Positions 54,248 to 63,820 of a DNA stretch of 64,000 nucleotides are shown in pieces (position 1 is the first letter of the stretch; the number at the start of each line of letters is the position of its first letter). The notes under the pieces were generated by a model. It ran no database searches. It saw only the letters and a list, made by a program, of their open reading frames with translations, and was not told where the DNA came from. Source of the DNA: an uncultured Sphingomonadaceae bacterium (lineage in GTDB: Bacteria > Pseudomonadota > Alphaproteobacteria > Sphingomonadales > Sphingomonadaceae); NCBI GenBank assembly GCA_947493325.1, contig CANLQI010000001.1, positions 1,503,375-1,567,374 on the forward strand. Reading direction: 5' to 3'. The position numbers and the translations under genes were made by a program.

Positions 54248-55315
54248 ATGGACGCCGATAAGGAAATGACCGGCACAATGGATGTGCCCGACAAGGACAA
54301 ATTGGATGAAGCGAAGCTTACTGCATGGATGCAGAAAAATGTGGATGGTTTTACGGGCCCGCTGACCCTGTCCAAATTCAAGGGCGGTCAGTCTAATCCC
54401 ACATACCGCGTTGATACGCCAGGCAGCTCCTATGTGCTGCGCCGCAAGCCTTTCGGCAAGCTGCTGCCCTCCGCGCATGCCGTGGACCGCGAATATAAAG
54501 TGCAATCTGCTCTTCATGCACAAGGTTTCCCAGTTTCGCGCCAATTCGGGCTTTGCGAGGATGATGATGTCATCGGCTCGATGTTCTACGTCATGGATTT
54601 CAGCGATGGTGTCGCCTATTGGGATGGCACACTACCAAAACAAACGAATGAAGAGCGCACGGCGATCTATCACCAGATGATAGAGACGCTCGCAAAGCTG
54701 CACAGCTATGATCCCGAAAAAATCGGCCTCGCCGATTATGGCAAGCCCGGCAATTACTGCGCGCGGCAAACGGCACGCTGGTCAAAGCAGTATAAGCTCT
54801 CTGAAACCGAGACTTTGCCCGAAATGGACAAGCTGATCGCATGGCTGCCGACCACCCTGCCCGAACAGAAAGGCTTTGGCATCGCGCACGGCGATTACCG
54901 GATCGACAATATGATTTTTGCCAAGGACGAGCCCAAAGTCATTGCTCTGCTCGACTGGGAACTTTCCACGCTGGGTGACCCGATTGCCGATCTCAGCTAT
55001 TTCCTGATGAGCTGGATACAGCCCGCCGAAGGACGCAATGGTCTGCTCGGCGTAGATGTCGAGAGCCTCGGTATCCCGACCATGGAGGAAGCACAGGGTC
55101 TGTATATCAAGCATGCCAAACTCAGCGAAGTGCCGCCGATGGACTGGTATATGGCTTACAACCTGTTCCGCATCGCAGCGATTTTGCAGGGCATCAAAAA
55201 ACGCGTGATCGACGGCACCGCCTCCAGCGCGCAGGCCGCAACCATGGCAGAACGCGTCGCGCCGCTGGCGCAGGCTGCGTGGAGCTTTGCCCGTAAGGCA
55301 GGCGCAAAAGACTAA
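54248..55315 (+). CDS. APH-like phosphotransferase (ACAD10/11 kinase-domain, LvaA-like)
   Basis: The 355-residue product has a choline/aminoglycoside kinase fold: FKGGQSNPTYRVDTPGSSYVLRRKP (nucleotide-binding Lys), EYKVQSALHAQGFPVSRQ, the catalytic loop HGDYRIDNMIF, and LLDWELSTLGDPIADLSYFL (metal-binding Asp). This subgroup corresponds to the kinase part of ACAD10/11 and to LvaA, which phosphorylates 4-hydroxyacyl-CoA. It follows the ADH by 14 bp with SD AAGGA and is co-transcribed with the ACAD, which strengthens that assignment. Confidence 0.88.
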   Translation: MDADKEMTGTMDVPDKDKLDEAKLTAWMQKNVDGFTGPLTLSKFKGGQSNPTYRVDTPGSSYVLRRKPFGKLLPSAHAVDREYKVQSALHAQGFPVSRQFGLCEDDDVIGSMFYVMDFSDGVAYWDGTLPKQTNEERTAIYHQMIETLAKLHSYDPEKIGLADYGKPGNYCARQTARWSKQYKLSETETLPEMDKLIAWLPTTLPEQKGFGIAHGDYRIDNMIFAKDEPKVIALLDWELSTLGDPIADLSYFLMSWIQPAEGRNGLLGVDVESLGIPTMEEAQGLYIKHAKLSEVPPMDWYMAYNLFRIAAILQGIKKRVIDGTASSAQAATMAERVAPLAQAAWSFARKAGAKD

Positions 55316-55321
55316 CAAAAC

Positions 55322-55397
55322 GTCATTCCCGCGAAGGCGGGAATCTCCTGCAACCTAGCGCGAGATTGACAAAGATTCCCGCCTTCGCGGGAATGAC
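55322..55397. repeat. Bipartite REP (BIME-like)
   Basis: GTCATTCCCGCGAAGGCGGG+AAT and ATTCCCGCCTTCGCGGGAAT+GAC face each other across a spacer containing TGCAACCTAGCGCGAGATTG. Its length (76 bp) and spacer match the element at 41146-41221. It lies between the kinase and SDR genes. Confidence 0.92.
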
Positions 55398-55417
55398 GAT
55401 AGACAGGAGATATAAAC

Positions 55418-56194
55418 ATGTCCCAATTCGACTTAACCGGCAAAACCGTTCTTATCACCGGCTCCTCGCGCGGCATTGGCCTCGCCACCGCACACGAGAT
55501 GGCCGCGCAGGGCGCAAAGGTTGTTATTTCGAGCCGCAAGCAGGATGCGTGTGATGCAGCGGCCGCGGAAATCAACGGGAAATATGGCGATGGCACCGCG
55601 ATTGCCGTTGCCTGCAATATTTCCGACAAGGATGGTCTGCAAAATCTGGTCAATGAGACGCGCAAATCATTCGGGCAGATTGACATCCTCGTCTGCAACG
55701 CCGCGTCCAACCCCTATTACGGGCCGATGGAGGGCATTGCCGACGAGCAGTTCCGCAAGATCCTGGACAATAACATTATTTCCAACCACTGGCTGATCCA
55801 GATGGTGGCACCGGAAATGCGCGAACGTGGCCAAGGCTCCATCATATTGGTCTCATCCATTGGCGGTATGGTGTCCAGCACCACGATCGGCGCGTATAAT
55901 ATATCCAAGGCGGCAGATTTCCAGCTCGCCCGGAACCTCGCCGCTGAATATGGCCCTGATGGCGTGCGTGTCAACTGCATAGCGCCGGGTATTATCAAAA
56001 CCGATTTTGCACGCGCGCTGTGGGAAAATCCAAAGCTGATGGCGCATGTTGAAGGCTCTATTCCACTGCGCCGTATTGGCGAACCATCGGAAATTGCAGG
56101 CGCCGCGGTATTCCTGGCATCCGATGCATCGAAATTCATGACCGGGCAATCGATGGTGATTGACGGCGGTACAACCATTACAGGAGGACTGTAA
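55418..56194 (+). CDS. Short-chain dehydrogenase/reductase
   Basis: The 258-residue SDR starts MSQFDLTGKTVLITGSSRGI. It has TGSSRGIG, a CNAAS motif, VSSIGG with the catalytic Ser, YNISKAAD (Tyr/Lys) and the end GQSMVIDGGTTITGG. It lies in the acyl-CoA operon; oxidation of a hydroxyacyl-CoA is plausible. Its 3' end carries the SD AGGAGG of the next gene, whose ATG follows its TAA directly. Confidence 0.92.
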   Translation: MSQFDLTGKTVLITGSSRGIGLATAHEMAAQGAKVVISSRKQDACDAAAAEINGKYGDGTAIAVACNISDKDGLQNLVNETRKSFGQIDILVCNAASNPYYGPMEGIADEQFRKILDNNIISNHWLIQMVAPEMRERGQGSIILVSSIGGMVSSTTIGAYNISKAADFQLARNLAAEYGPDGVRVNCIAPGIIKTDFARALWENPKLMAHVEGSIPLRRIGEPSEIAGAAVFLASDASKFMTGQSMVIDGGTTITGGL

Positions 56195-57004
56195 ATGACC
56201 GATCTATCCGGAAAAATAGCCATTGTGACCGGCGCAGGCAGCGGCATTGGACGCGCGTCCGCGTTGCTGTTCGCCGAAAAGGGCGCAAAAGTCATCGCCG
56301 CCGATATTACCGACAAGGTAAATGACACTGCTGCGGAAAACCCGGACGCCATAACCGCCATGACCTGCGATGCGGGCAGCGAAGAAGATGTAAAGGCACT
56401 CGTTGCCAAAGCGCTCGAATTGCATGGTGATCTGCATATCTTCTTTGCCAATGCGGGCATTTCCGGCGGGTTTGACGGGATATTCGACCAGAGCGTCGAG
56501 GAATGGGAAGAAATCCTGCGCATTAACCTGATCGGGCCGTTCCTCGCCATCAAACATGCGGGTAAGGCGATGGCTGACCTGTGTGAAAAAGAACGCGGCC
56601 ATGGCGGCTCCATCATCTGCACCGCCAGTGTCGCCGGGCTGCGTTCCGGCGCGGGTGGCCCCGCCTATACCGCGTCCAAGGCGGGTGTGGTTAATCTGGT
56701 CCGTATCGGTGCGCAGCAGCTTTCGGGCAGCGATATTCGCTGCAACGCGATCTGCCCTGGCCTGATTGAAACCGGCATGACCGAGTTCATGTATAAAATG
56801 GTGCGCGAACGTGGGCTTGAGGATAAGGTAGGACAGCTCAACCCGATGCGCCGCGGCGGCGAGCCGATTGAAATCGCCAATGCGGCATTGTTTCTTGCAT
56901 CAGACGACTCTTCCTATGTGAATGGCCATGCGCTTGTCGTTGATGGTGGTCTGTCGAGTTCGCACCCATTCAGCAAACAGAAATTTGGCGAAACCGCGGC
57001 TTGA
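56195..57004 (+). CDS. Short-chain dehydrogenase/reductase
   Basis: The 269-residue SDR starts [20 protein letters not shown] immediately after the previous stop, with its SD inside the upstream gene. It has NADB motif [18 protein letters not shown], catalytic Ser in CTASVAGL and Tyr/Lys in YTASKAG. It ends [18 protein letters not shown]. It is one of two tandem but non-identical SDRs, likely acting on successive intermediates. Confidence 0.92.
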   Translation: MTDLSGKIAIVTGAGSGIGRASALLFAEKGAKVIAADITDKVNDTAAENPDAITAMTCDAGSEEDVKALVAKALELHGDLHIFFANAGISGGFDGIFDQSVEEWEEILRINLIGPFLAIKHAGKAMADLCEKERGHGGSIICTASVAGLRSGAGGPAYTASKAGVVNLVRIGAQQLSGSDIRCNAICPGLIETGMTEFMYKMVRERGLEDKVGQLNPMRRGGEPIEIANAALFLASDDSSYVNGHALVVDGGLSSSHPFSKQKFGETAA

Positions 57005-57043
57005 AATATTATGATTTTATTCAAATCGCGCAACCAACCGCCC

Positions 57044-57115
57044 GTCATTCCCGCGAAAGCGGGAATCCAGAGCGGCCACATGCTAGATCGCTCTGGGCTC
57101 CTGCTTTCGCAGGAG
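57044..57115. repeat. Mixed bipartite REP element
   Basis: GTCATTCCCGCGAAAGCGGG+AAT (57044-57066) faces GCTCCTGCTTTCGCAGGAG (57097-57115). The left palindrome is of the GTCATTCCCGC type and the right of the CTCCTGC type, so the unit looks like a hybrid of two REP classes. Confidence 0.85.
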
Positions 57116-57145
57116 TACGAAAATACAGATACGGAGTGATTTTCC

Positions 57146-58369
57146 ATGACACTTGAAGCGAGCAATCCTGCTGAACTCGGTTTTGACCCAGAGCGCCTGT
57201 CTCATATCGATGCGCATCTGAAATCCAGATATCTGGACAGCGGACGCATGCCGCATACCGCGCTGCTCATCGGCAGGGGCGATGAGATTGCGCATCTGTC
57301 GCTGCAGGGCGAGGCACGGCCCGGCGAAGCGCTCACGCAGGACCATCTGTTCCGTATCGCCTCCATGACCAAGCCGGTCACTTCCATCGCGTTCATGCAG
57401 CTGGTGGAGCAGGCCAAAGTCGCGCTGTCCGACCCGGTCACCCGGTATATCCCCGAATGGAAGGATCAAGGCGTATTCGTCTCCGGAGGCGGTGCGCAGC
57501 CGTTTATGACGCGGCCCCCTGCCCGTCCAATGCAGATTATAGATCTGCTACGGCACACATCGGGACTGACCTATAGTTTCCAGGAACGCACGCCGATTGA
57601 TGCCGCTTACCGCAAGGCCGGATTTGAACGTTTTGATGGTGGTGATCTGGAACAGCTAATCCAGACACTGGCCGGTATACCGCTCGAGTTCGATCCAGGC
57701 AGCAGCTGGAACTATTCCATCTCGACCGATGTTATAGGCGCGCTGATCCAGCGGATTTCAGGGCAGAAGCTCGATGCGTATATTGCCGAAAACATCTTCG
57801 AACCGCTTGGCATGCATGACACGCATTTTCAGCTGCCACAGGATAAGATGGGCCGGATGGCCGATTGCTATAGCTGGCATCCGCGCGAAAAAATGAAAAT
57901 GTTTGATACCGGCGCAGATACTGCATGGGTCACACCGCCCAAGCTGCTCTCCGGCGGCGGCGGGCTGGTGTCATCACTTGCCGATTATCACCGTTTCTGC
58001 CGGATGCTGCTCAATGAAGGCACATTGGATGGGCAGCAGGTTATCGGCCGCAAGACACTGGAACTGATGACCGCGAACCACTTGCCAGGTGGCGGCGACC
58101 TCACACAGCATAGCAAATCTCTGTTCAGCGAGGCGGAAAATGCAGGCGGCGGTTTTGGCCTGGGCTTTGGCGTGACCGTGGACAATGCCGCAACAGGCGT
58201 GCCGGGTTCAACCGGTGATTTTTACTGGGGCGGGATGTTTTCCACCGCGTTTTTCGTCGATCCGGTGGAAGATATCATCATGATATTCATGACACAGCTC
58301 ATGCCGTCCAGCACTTATCCGGTGCGGCGTGAAATCAAGACCATGCTCTATTCGGCGCTTACTGTTTAA
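57146..58369 (+). CDS. Class C beta-lactamase-related serine hydrolase/esterase
   Basis: The 407-residue product starts [20 protein letters not shown] without a signal peptide, so it is probably cytoplasmic. The catalytic SxxK motif is SMTK (Ser73, Lys76), the Y-x-x motif lies in [13 protein letters not shown], and [12 protein letters not shown] is the family signature. Close relatives (EstB-like) are esterases acting on lipid or drug esters, not penicillinases. Its stop overlaps the convergent atp12 gene by 4 bp. Confidence 0.9.
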   Translation: MTLEASNPAELGFDPERLSHIDAHLKSRYLDSGRMPHTALLIGRGDEIAHLSLQGEARPGEALTQDHLFRIASMTKPVTSIAFMQLVEQAKVALSDPVTRYIPEWKDQGVFVSGGGAQPFMTRPPARPMQIIDLLRHTSGLTYSFQERTPIDAAYRKAGFERFDGGDLEQLIQTLAGIPLEFDPGSSWNYSISTDVIGALIQRISGQKLDAYIAENIFEPLGMHDTHFQLPQDKMGRMADCYSWHPREKMKMFDTGADTAWVTPPKLLSGGGGLVSSLADYHRFCRMLLNEGTLDGQQVIGRKTLELMTANHLPGGGDLTQHSKSLFSEAENAGGGFGLGFGVTVDNAATGVPGSTGDFYWGGMFSTAFFVDPVEDIIMIFMTQLMPSSTYPVRREIKTMLYSALTV

Positions 58370-59067
58370 GCGGTTTCGCGCGCCAATTCACAAAACCGGA
58401 CTGCGGCTTCAAATTTCACACGGTTTGCTTCGCGCGTGGCCAGTGCTTCGGCATCCTCGCCCCATAATTCTGCCTGCCATAGCTCTTCCAGATTGGCGAT
58501 GGGCCATAGCGCCTCTGTATCAACTTCGCCTTCCAGTAAAGCCAGCGTGCAGACCAGTGAGCCGGAAATTGTCGTGAGCGGGTTCATCGCGGCAAGCGTA
58601 AAGTCATCCTGTGCCAGCACGGCCTCTGACATACGCGCCAGCGTGGCGGCGGGCTGGTCCTGATAGGAAATACCGGCAATACGCGTAAAGACGACATCAT
58701 ATCTTCGCTCTGCCCAGCGCAGCAAAGGCTCCCATTCCGCGTCCTGCTTTTCCGCTTGCGGATCGCCTGCCTCTGCACGGTAACATAGCATATCGGTTTC
58801 GGCATAAGCGGCGATGGGCCGCGCAAAGGCTTCCCTGTCCGGCGCGACCCGGTCTATCGCCGCATTGGCAAAGCCGGTCATCACCATGGACGCCGGATCG
58901 ATCTCTTCCCCCTGTGCGCGCCATTCTTCGGCCACCGCTTCGGCCAGCGCCATATTGGCCAGGATAAGCGGATTGCGCGCAGGGGTCTTGATTGGCCGCT
59001 CATCCAGCAGAACGCCAGAGCCTTTATCGGCGGGTACGACCGTAACTTCTTTATAGAAACGCTTCAT
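58366..59067 (-). CDS. Atp12-family F1-ATPase assembly chaperone
   Basis: The 233-residue product starts [20 protein letters not shown]. It has [16 protein letters not shown] and [31 protein letters not shown], the hallmark ATP12 segments, then [20 protein letters not shown], and [19 protein letters not shown]. It binds F1 alpha during assembly. It is the last gene of the crcB-rluA-HAD operon, 10 bp after the small membrane protein. Confidence 0.92.
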   Translation of the reverse strand: MKRFYKEVTVVPADKGSGVLLDERPIKTPARNPLILANMALAEAVAEEWRAQGEEIDPASMVMTGFANAAIDRVAPDREAFARPIAAYAETDMLCYRAEAGDPQAEKQDAEWEPLLRWAERRYDVVFTRIAGISYQDQPAATLARMSEAVLAQDDFTLAAMNPLTTISGSLVCTLALLEGEVDTEALWPIANLEELWQAELWGEDAEALATREANRVKFEAAVRFCELARETA

Positions 59068-59076
59068 TTTGAGATA

Positions 59077-59304
59077 TCAGTCCTGGTCCATATCGGGCGA
59101 GCGCCAGCGCCGTGCGAGCATACGCGGCGCGATAAAAGCCATAAAGAAACCGGCTATAGCCATGGCATAATCCAGGCCCTGCGGGATCCAGTCAATCGCT
59201 TCTGCAACAGATAGCAATCCGACCGCGACAAGTATTGCACCGGTAAGTCGCACCAATGATATAATGGAAAAACGCATCTGAGCCGTCTGGTCATTATCCT
59301 GCAT
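59077..59304 (-). CDS. Small two-helix membrane protein
   Basis: The 75-residue product starts MQDNDQTAQMRFSIISLVRL and has two transmembrane helices (about 14-34 and 43-60), ending in a charged RRWRSPDMDQD. The family was not recognised. It overlaps the upstream HAD gene by 11 bp, so it is a genuine operon member. A longer frame upstream has poor N-terminal character and is rejected. Confidence 0.8.
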   Translation of the reverse strand: MQDNDQTAQMRFSIISLVRLTGAILVAVGLLSVAEAIDWIPQGLDYAMAIAGFFMAFIAPRMLARRWRSPDMDQD

Positions 59305-59968
59305 GTAATTCACCTTCGAGTATTTCAAATAAATCACCCATTTGCATGGCCACAACATCTGCGCCCGTTGCCATTAATTCCTGCGCATCATGATAGCCCC
59401 AGTCCACACCAATGGCGCGTACACCCGCATTGACCGCCATTTCCATATCATAGCTGGTATCGCCGATCATGACGGTGTTATCGCGGTCTGCCCCGGCATC
59501 TGACATGGCGAGATCAATCATTGACGGATGCGGTTTGGATGGGTGCCGGTCAGCAGTTTGGAGGCTGACGAAACGTTCGGTCAGGCCGTGGTGATGCAAG
59601 ACCATGGATAGCCCGCGATCCGACTTGCCCGTGGCCACAGCAAGCAACCAGCCTGCATTTTCCAGCCTGTCGAACAGATCGATAAGCCCTTCATAAAGCG
59701 GCTCTTCCTGCATCGCGCCACTGCCGCGCAGATGCTGGAATGCCGCCTTGTAATGCTCCGCCAGTCTGTGATGCAGTGCGTCATCACCACTCGGCAACAT
59801 CACCGCCATCGCTTCTTTCAGCGACAGCCCGACAATGCGCCGTGTCACATGGTGGTCGGGTGGGGGTAGTTTTTCTGCATCAAAAGCCACTTCCATGGCG
59901 CGGCAGATATTGGCCTGACTATCGACCATCGTGCCATCACAGTCGAATATCGCGAGTTTAACGGTCAT
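59294..59968 (-). CDS. HAD-family phosphatase (phosphoglycolate phosphatase-like)
   Basis: The 224-residue product starts MTVKLAIFDCDGTMVDSQAN. HAD motif I is DCDGT, motif II is AVATGKSD, motif III is the Lys in PSKPHPSM, and motif IV is IGDTSYDMEMA; a helical cap lies between. It probably clears a sugar or glycolate phosphate. It begins 1 nt after the RluA-family stop (TGATATG), so it is translationally coupled. A longer frame running back into the upstream gene is a shadow. Confidence 0.92.
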   Translation of the reverse strand: MTVKLAIFDCDGTMVDSQANICRAMEVAFDAEKLPPPDHHVTRRIVGLSLKEAMAVMLPSGDDALHHRLAEHYKAAFQHLRGSGAMQEEPLYEGLIDLFDRLENAGWLLAVATGKSDRGLSMVLHHHGLTERFVSLQTADRHPSKPHPSMIDLAMSDAGADRDNTVMIGDTSYDMEMAVNAGVRAIGVDWGYHDAQELMATGADVVAMQMGDLFEILEGELHAG

Positions 59969-59969
59969 A

Positions 59970-61286
59970 TCAGCGGCGTCCCGGCTTGGCTGAAGGTTTA
60001 CCGCCCTTGCCCTTGCCCCGGCCAGTCGGGCCGCTGCGCGATGGCTTGCTGCTTGGTTTGCCAAAGCCCTTTTTCCCGCCCGGTTTACCGCCGGGCTTCC
60101 CTTTGCCCTTGAAAGAAGGCTTTGCGCCTGCCTTGGCTTTACCGCCTTTACCTTTGGGAGGGGCATCCCCGCGTTTGCGGCGCTCTCCGCGCATATCACG
60201 GCGGACTTGCTTGGCGTGCTGGCGCGCATATTTTTTTGTGTCCGCCCTGCTGGGTGGCGGCTGGTCTTCTTCCAGCGGCAAATCACCGATTTCGAGATCA
60301 AAGCCCAGATGTTCCATCGTCTCGGCAAAATGCGGCGGCAGGTCGGCCTTCACATCCAGCGGTACACCGTCAGGGTGCTCAAGACGCAGCCGCCGTGCGT
60401 GCAGGTGCATCTTGCGACTGACTTCACCCGGCAGATACGCTTCTTTCAGGCCATATTTGCCATCGCCGATAATCGGATGACCAATCGCCGCCATATGCAC
60501 GCGCAGCTGGTGCGTCCGACCCGTAAATGGCTGTAATTCGACCCATGTTGCCCGGTTTCCGGCACGTTCGATAACGCGGTAACGTGTCTTTGCGCTCCGG
60601 CCGTTTTCCTCGTCCACCACCATTTTCTCGCCACCCGATCCGGGCTGCTTAGCAAGCGGCAGCTCGATCACGCCATCGGCAATTTCCGGTACGCCCTTGA
60701 TAAGCGCCCAGTAAATCTTGCGCGCGTTGCGTGCAGAAAACCGTTTTGAAAAGAACGCGGCATTCCCCGAACTGCGCGCCAACAGCAATACCCCGCTGGT
60801 ATCCTTGTCGAGCCGGTGCACCAGCTTGGGCTTTGTGTCCCTTTCATAGCGCAGCGCATCAAGCATTCCGTCGACATGCGTATTCGTCTTGCTGCCGCCC
60901 TGTGTCGCCAGACCAGGGGGTTTGTTAATGACTACCGCAGAATCATCACGGTGGATCACCATGTCACGCATATAGTCGATCTGGTCGGCAGATAGAGGTG
61001 CGGCTTCTTTTTTGGGGCCTTTGCCCGCTTTCGGATCCGCGGGCGGCATGCGGATTGTTTGCCCCGTATGAATATGATCGCCGGGACTTACCCGTTTGCC
61101 ATCCAGCCGGATCTGTCCGGTGCGTGCCCAGCGCGATACCATGTTGAAACTGATCTGCGGCTGATTACGTTTGAACCAGCGGTCCAGCCGTATGCCGTCA
61201 TCATCCTCAGCCACCCTGAACTGCCGCACATCGATCAGGTCATGGCGTTTTTCGGATTTCGCACTCCCGTTTTCATTCTCGCTCAT
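59970..61286 (-). CDS. RluA-family pseudouridine synthase with basic C-terminal tail
   Basis: The product is 438 residues, against about 320 usual. The start is MSENENGSAKSEKRHDLIDV. It has an S4 domain (DGIRLDRWFKRN and ISFNMVSRWARTGQIRLDGKRV), then the catalytic HRLDKDTSGVLLLAR (Asp) and FTGRTHQLRVHMA, typical of RluC-like 23S rRNA enzymes. The last 75 or so residues are almost only Lys, Gly, Pro, Arg and Ala (KGKGKPGGKPGGKKGFGKPS). The start overlaps the crcB stop by 4 bp. Confidence 0.92.
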   Translation of the reverse strand: MSENENGSAKSEKRHDLIDVRQFRVAEDDDGIRLDRWFKRNQPQISFNMVSRWARTGQIRLDGKRVSPGDHIHTGQTIRMPPADPKAGKGPKKEAAPLSADQIDYMRDMVIHRDDSAVVINKPPGLATQGGSKTNTHVDGMLDALRYERDTKPKLVHRLDKDTSGVLLLARSSGNAAFFSKRFSARNARKIYWALIKGVPEIADGVIELPLAKQPGSGGEKMVVDEENGRSAKTRYRVIERAGNRATWVELQPFTGRTHQLRVHMAAIGHPIIGDGKYGLKEAYLPGEVSRKMHLHARRLRLEHPDGVPLDVKADLPPHFAETMEHLGFDLEIGDLPLEEDQPPPSRADTKKYARQHAKQVRRDMRGERRKRGDAPPKGKGGKAKAGAKPSFKGKGKPGGKPGGKKGFGKPSSKPSRSGPTGRGKGKGGKPSAKPGRR

Positions 61287-61678
61287 GCCACCGACCTTAT
61301 CATATAAATACCCGCAAATAATGCCAGGACAGAGCCAATGACAGAAGCCAAGGCATAGCCCAAAGCCATGCCCCATTCACCGCGCTCAACAAAGGCAAAG
61401 GTTTCAAGGCTGAATGCGGAAAACGTCGTAAATCCGCCCAGCAGGCCAACACCCAGGAACAGCCGCCACGGCTCACCGGAAACATCGCTGCGCGCGAGCA
61501 GACCAACCAGCAGCCCCATGGCAAATCCGCCGATAATATTCGCTGCAAATGTACCCCACGGAAGGCCGGGTCCGGCCACATGAAATAGCAAGCGCCCCAG
61601 ATGATAGCGCAGCGCCGCACCGCATGCGCCGCCCGCCATCACCAGTAAAGTGGGCGCAAGGGATAGGCCGTTTGTCAT
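61283..61678 (-). CDS. crcB: CrcB/Fluc fluoride exporter
   Basis: The 131-residue product starts MTNGLSLAPTLLVMAGGACG and has four transmembrane helices. It shows the Fluc signatures GGACGAALRYHLG, WGTFAANIIGGFAMG (pore Asn) and LLGGFTTFSAFSLE (phenylalanine box). It exports fluoride as a dual-topology dimer. It is the first gene of the leftward operon with the RluA-family gene. I looked for and did not find a fluoride riboswitch upstream. Confidence 0.95.
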   Translation of the reverse strand: MTNGLSLAPTLLVMAGGACGAALRYHLGRLLFHVAGPGLPWGTFAANIIGGFAMGLLVGLLARSDVSGEPWRLFLGVGLLGGFTTFSAFSLETFAFVERGEWGMALGYALASVIGSVLALFAGIYMIRSVA

Positions 61679-61757
61679 ATCGCCCGCTCTAACGGGTTTC
61701 ACCTGATTTGGAAATGCGTAAGTTGGGAAGGCCTGGCAATATCGGCGCGCCATAGAA

Positions 61758-61789
61758 AAGGGGCCGTACCTTCAAGAATACGGCCCCTT
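61758..61789 (-). terminator. Rho-independent terminator of sppA
   Basis: AAGGGGCCGTA (61758-61768) pairs perfectly with TACGGCCCCTT (61779-61789) around a 10-nt loop. On the minus strand TTTTC follows the stem. It lies 34 bp beyond the sppA stop and before crcB. Confidence 0.88.
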
Positions 61790-61822
61790 CTTTACCACCG
61801 AAGTGGTAAACTGGTTAAACTG

Positions 61823-63700
61823 TTATTGCAGCTGCATCCTGGCGAACCATGCACTTAACAGCGAGCTATTTTGCTGCATGCCGGAAGGCGGGATATCGCT
61901 TGCACATTCAAGGCAGCGGGCCTGCACCCCCTGCCCACCCAGCAAAAGCTGCATATCGGATAGGACGCGATTTGCGGTAAATTTCTGCTGCTGTGCAATA
62001 TGGCCGAACACACCCTGCCGTGCGGCCTGTTCATTGGAGGAACCGAACAGGCTTCCCAGAAATGCCGAAAAACCATCCACGGGTCTCTCCAGATAATAGG
62101 CATGATAATCGCCTTCAATCTTAGCCAGTTCAGCGGCTTTGGCCAAAGCCTCATCCAGCGATCCGAAACTGTCGACCAGGCCAAGCTGGCGCGCGGCACC
62201 GCCATCCCAGACGCGGCCCTGCCCGATGGCATCAATTTCTTCGGGCGTTTTACCGCGGTTTTCCGCCACGATGCCCAGGAATTTGCCGTAGTTATGTTCA
62301 ATGCTGGATTGCAGCACGGTATCGAGACTTTCATTGAAGCCGCCCACAAGATCGGGCTGGCCCGATAGAGGCGTAGTCGTCACGCCGTCGGCATTAATGC
62401 CATATTTCGCGAGCGCCTTTTCAAAACTTGGCAATACCGCAAAAATACCGATGGATCCGGTAATCGTCGACGGCTCCGCCATAATATGGTCACCAGCCGT
62501 CGCCACCCAGTAACCACCGCTGGCCGCGACATCGCCCATGGAAATTACCACCGGAATTTTCTTGGCACGATATGCCTCCATCGCAAGGCGCATCTGCTCC
62601 GACGCCAATGCGGAACCGCCCGGTGAATTGACTCGCACCACCAGTGCTTTCAAATCTTCCTCGGCAAGGCCTTTGTACAGCAGTTCGGCGATCCGGTCGC
62701 CTGCTGCTGACCCCGGTCCGGTATCGCCGTCCACAATCACGCCGGAAATCGTGGCAACGCCAATCCGGTCGCCCGATGTATCGGCTGCATTGGCAGTCAG
62801 CCACAGATCCAGAGGCGTATGATCATAATTGCCGGCCTCGCCATCTTCATCAAAACCGGCTTCTTTCGCCACATGGCGGCCAAATTCAATCCGGCTGCCG
62901 AGTTTATCGACTAGGCCGTTGTCGAGCGCCATTTTTCCAAGATCGCCATTGGCCTGCGTCACGGCTGCGGCGGGATCGCTGGTTACCGCGTCCAGTTTCG
63001 CATTGGGCCGCGCTTTGGCAACTTCCTCTTTCCACCCAGACCAGAGAGCATCGGAAAGCGCCTGCGCATTTTCCTTGGCCTCTGCAGACTGGCTGTCACG
63101 GCTATAGGGTTCAACCGCGGATTTATATGTGCCGACTTTATAGATATGCGCCGTAACGTCCAGATTATCGAGCATTTCGCCATAATAGAGGCGGCTGCCG
63201 CCCGGGCCGCTGAACAACGCGCCGCCCATGCTATCCATCCAAATTTCATCGGCATGCGCCGCAAGCTGATAGCTGTCATCATAATAGGCTGTGGCAAAGG
63301 CATAAACCGGCTTGCCCGATTTTTTAACATTTTGCAGAGCTTCACCAATACGGGTCAAGCTGACCTGTCCGCCGCCCATGAAACCGTCGAGGTCAAGCAC
63401 AAGCGTTTTGACATTATCATCGTCAACTGCGCCTTCAATCGCGCGCACTATGTCGCGCAGTTGATATTCCTGAATGGGCGCAGCGCCGCTGCGCAGCACG
63501 GCAAATGGATCAACTTCGGATTTTTCCTCCACGACCACGCCGTCAAGATCGAGGAGAAGCGCGCCTTCCTTGATCGCCGCAGGGTTGGGCGAGGAGGACA
63601 TCACCACGATAAGCAGGATGTAGAAGAGCAGCATGAACAAAAGGACCAGACCGTCCTTTATGGTCACTAAGACTTTCCAGCTTTTTTTCACGAAATCCAT
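61823..63700 (-). CDS. sppA: Signal peptide peptidase SppA (protease IV, 67K type)
   Basis: The 625-residue membrane-anchored protease starts MDFVKKSWKVLVTIKDGLVL, with one transmembrane helix about 17-36. The catalytic Lys lies in the N-half at VGTYKSAVEPYSRDSQS and the nucleophilic Ser in the C-half at GDVAASGGYWVATAGD, as in E. coli SppA. It cuts signal-peptide remnants in the membrane. Full length, monocistronic. Confidence 0.95.
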   Translation of the reverse strand: MDFVKKSWKVLVTIKDGLVLLFMLLFYILLIVVMSSSPNPAAIKEGALLLDLDGVVVEEKSEVDPFAVLRSGAAPIQEYQLRDIVRAIEGAVDDDNVKTLVLDLDGFMGGGQVSLTRIGEALQNVKKSGKPVYAFATAYYDDSYQLAAHADEIWMDSMGGALFSGPGGSRLYYGEMLDNLDVTAHIYKVGTYKSAVEPYSRDSQSAEAKENAQALSDALWSGWKEEVAKARPNAKLDAVTSDPAAAVTQANGDLGKMALDNGLVDKLGSRIEFGRHVAKEAGFDEDGEAGNYDHTPLDLWLTANAADTSGDRIGVATISGVIVDGDTGPGSAAGDRIAELLYKGLAEEDLKALVVRVNSPGGSALASEQMRLAMEAYRAKKIPVVISMGDVAASGGYWVATAGDHIMAEPSTITGSIGIFAVLPSFEKALAKYGINADGVTTTPLSGQPDLVGGFNESLDTVLQSSIEHNYGKFLGIVAENRGKTPEEIDAIGQGRVWDGGAARQLGLVDSFGSLDEALAKAAELAKIEGDYHAYYLERPVDGFSAFLGSLFGSSNEQAARQGVFGHIAQQQKFTANRVLSDMQLLLGGQGVQARCLECASDIPPSGMQQNSSLLSAWFARMQLQ

Positions 63701-63820
63701 ATGCTCTGCACCCCAATGCCTCTTTTAAGCTCCAATGTTGCTGTGATTTAGGGATGCAAGCGCGAAAATACCAGCGGTTAATCCACCAATGCGGTGCGTG
63801 TTTCGACCAACATGCACATG

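Noticed and set aside
61679-61757. Possible fluoride riboswitch upstream of crcB
   Set aside because: The expected short pseudoknot pattern could not be found; the only structure is the sppA terminator further upstream.
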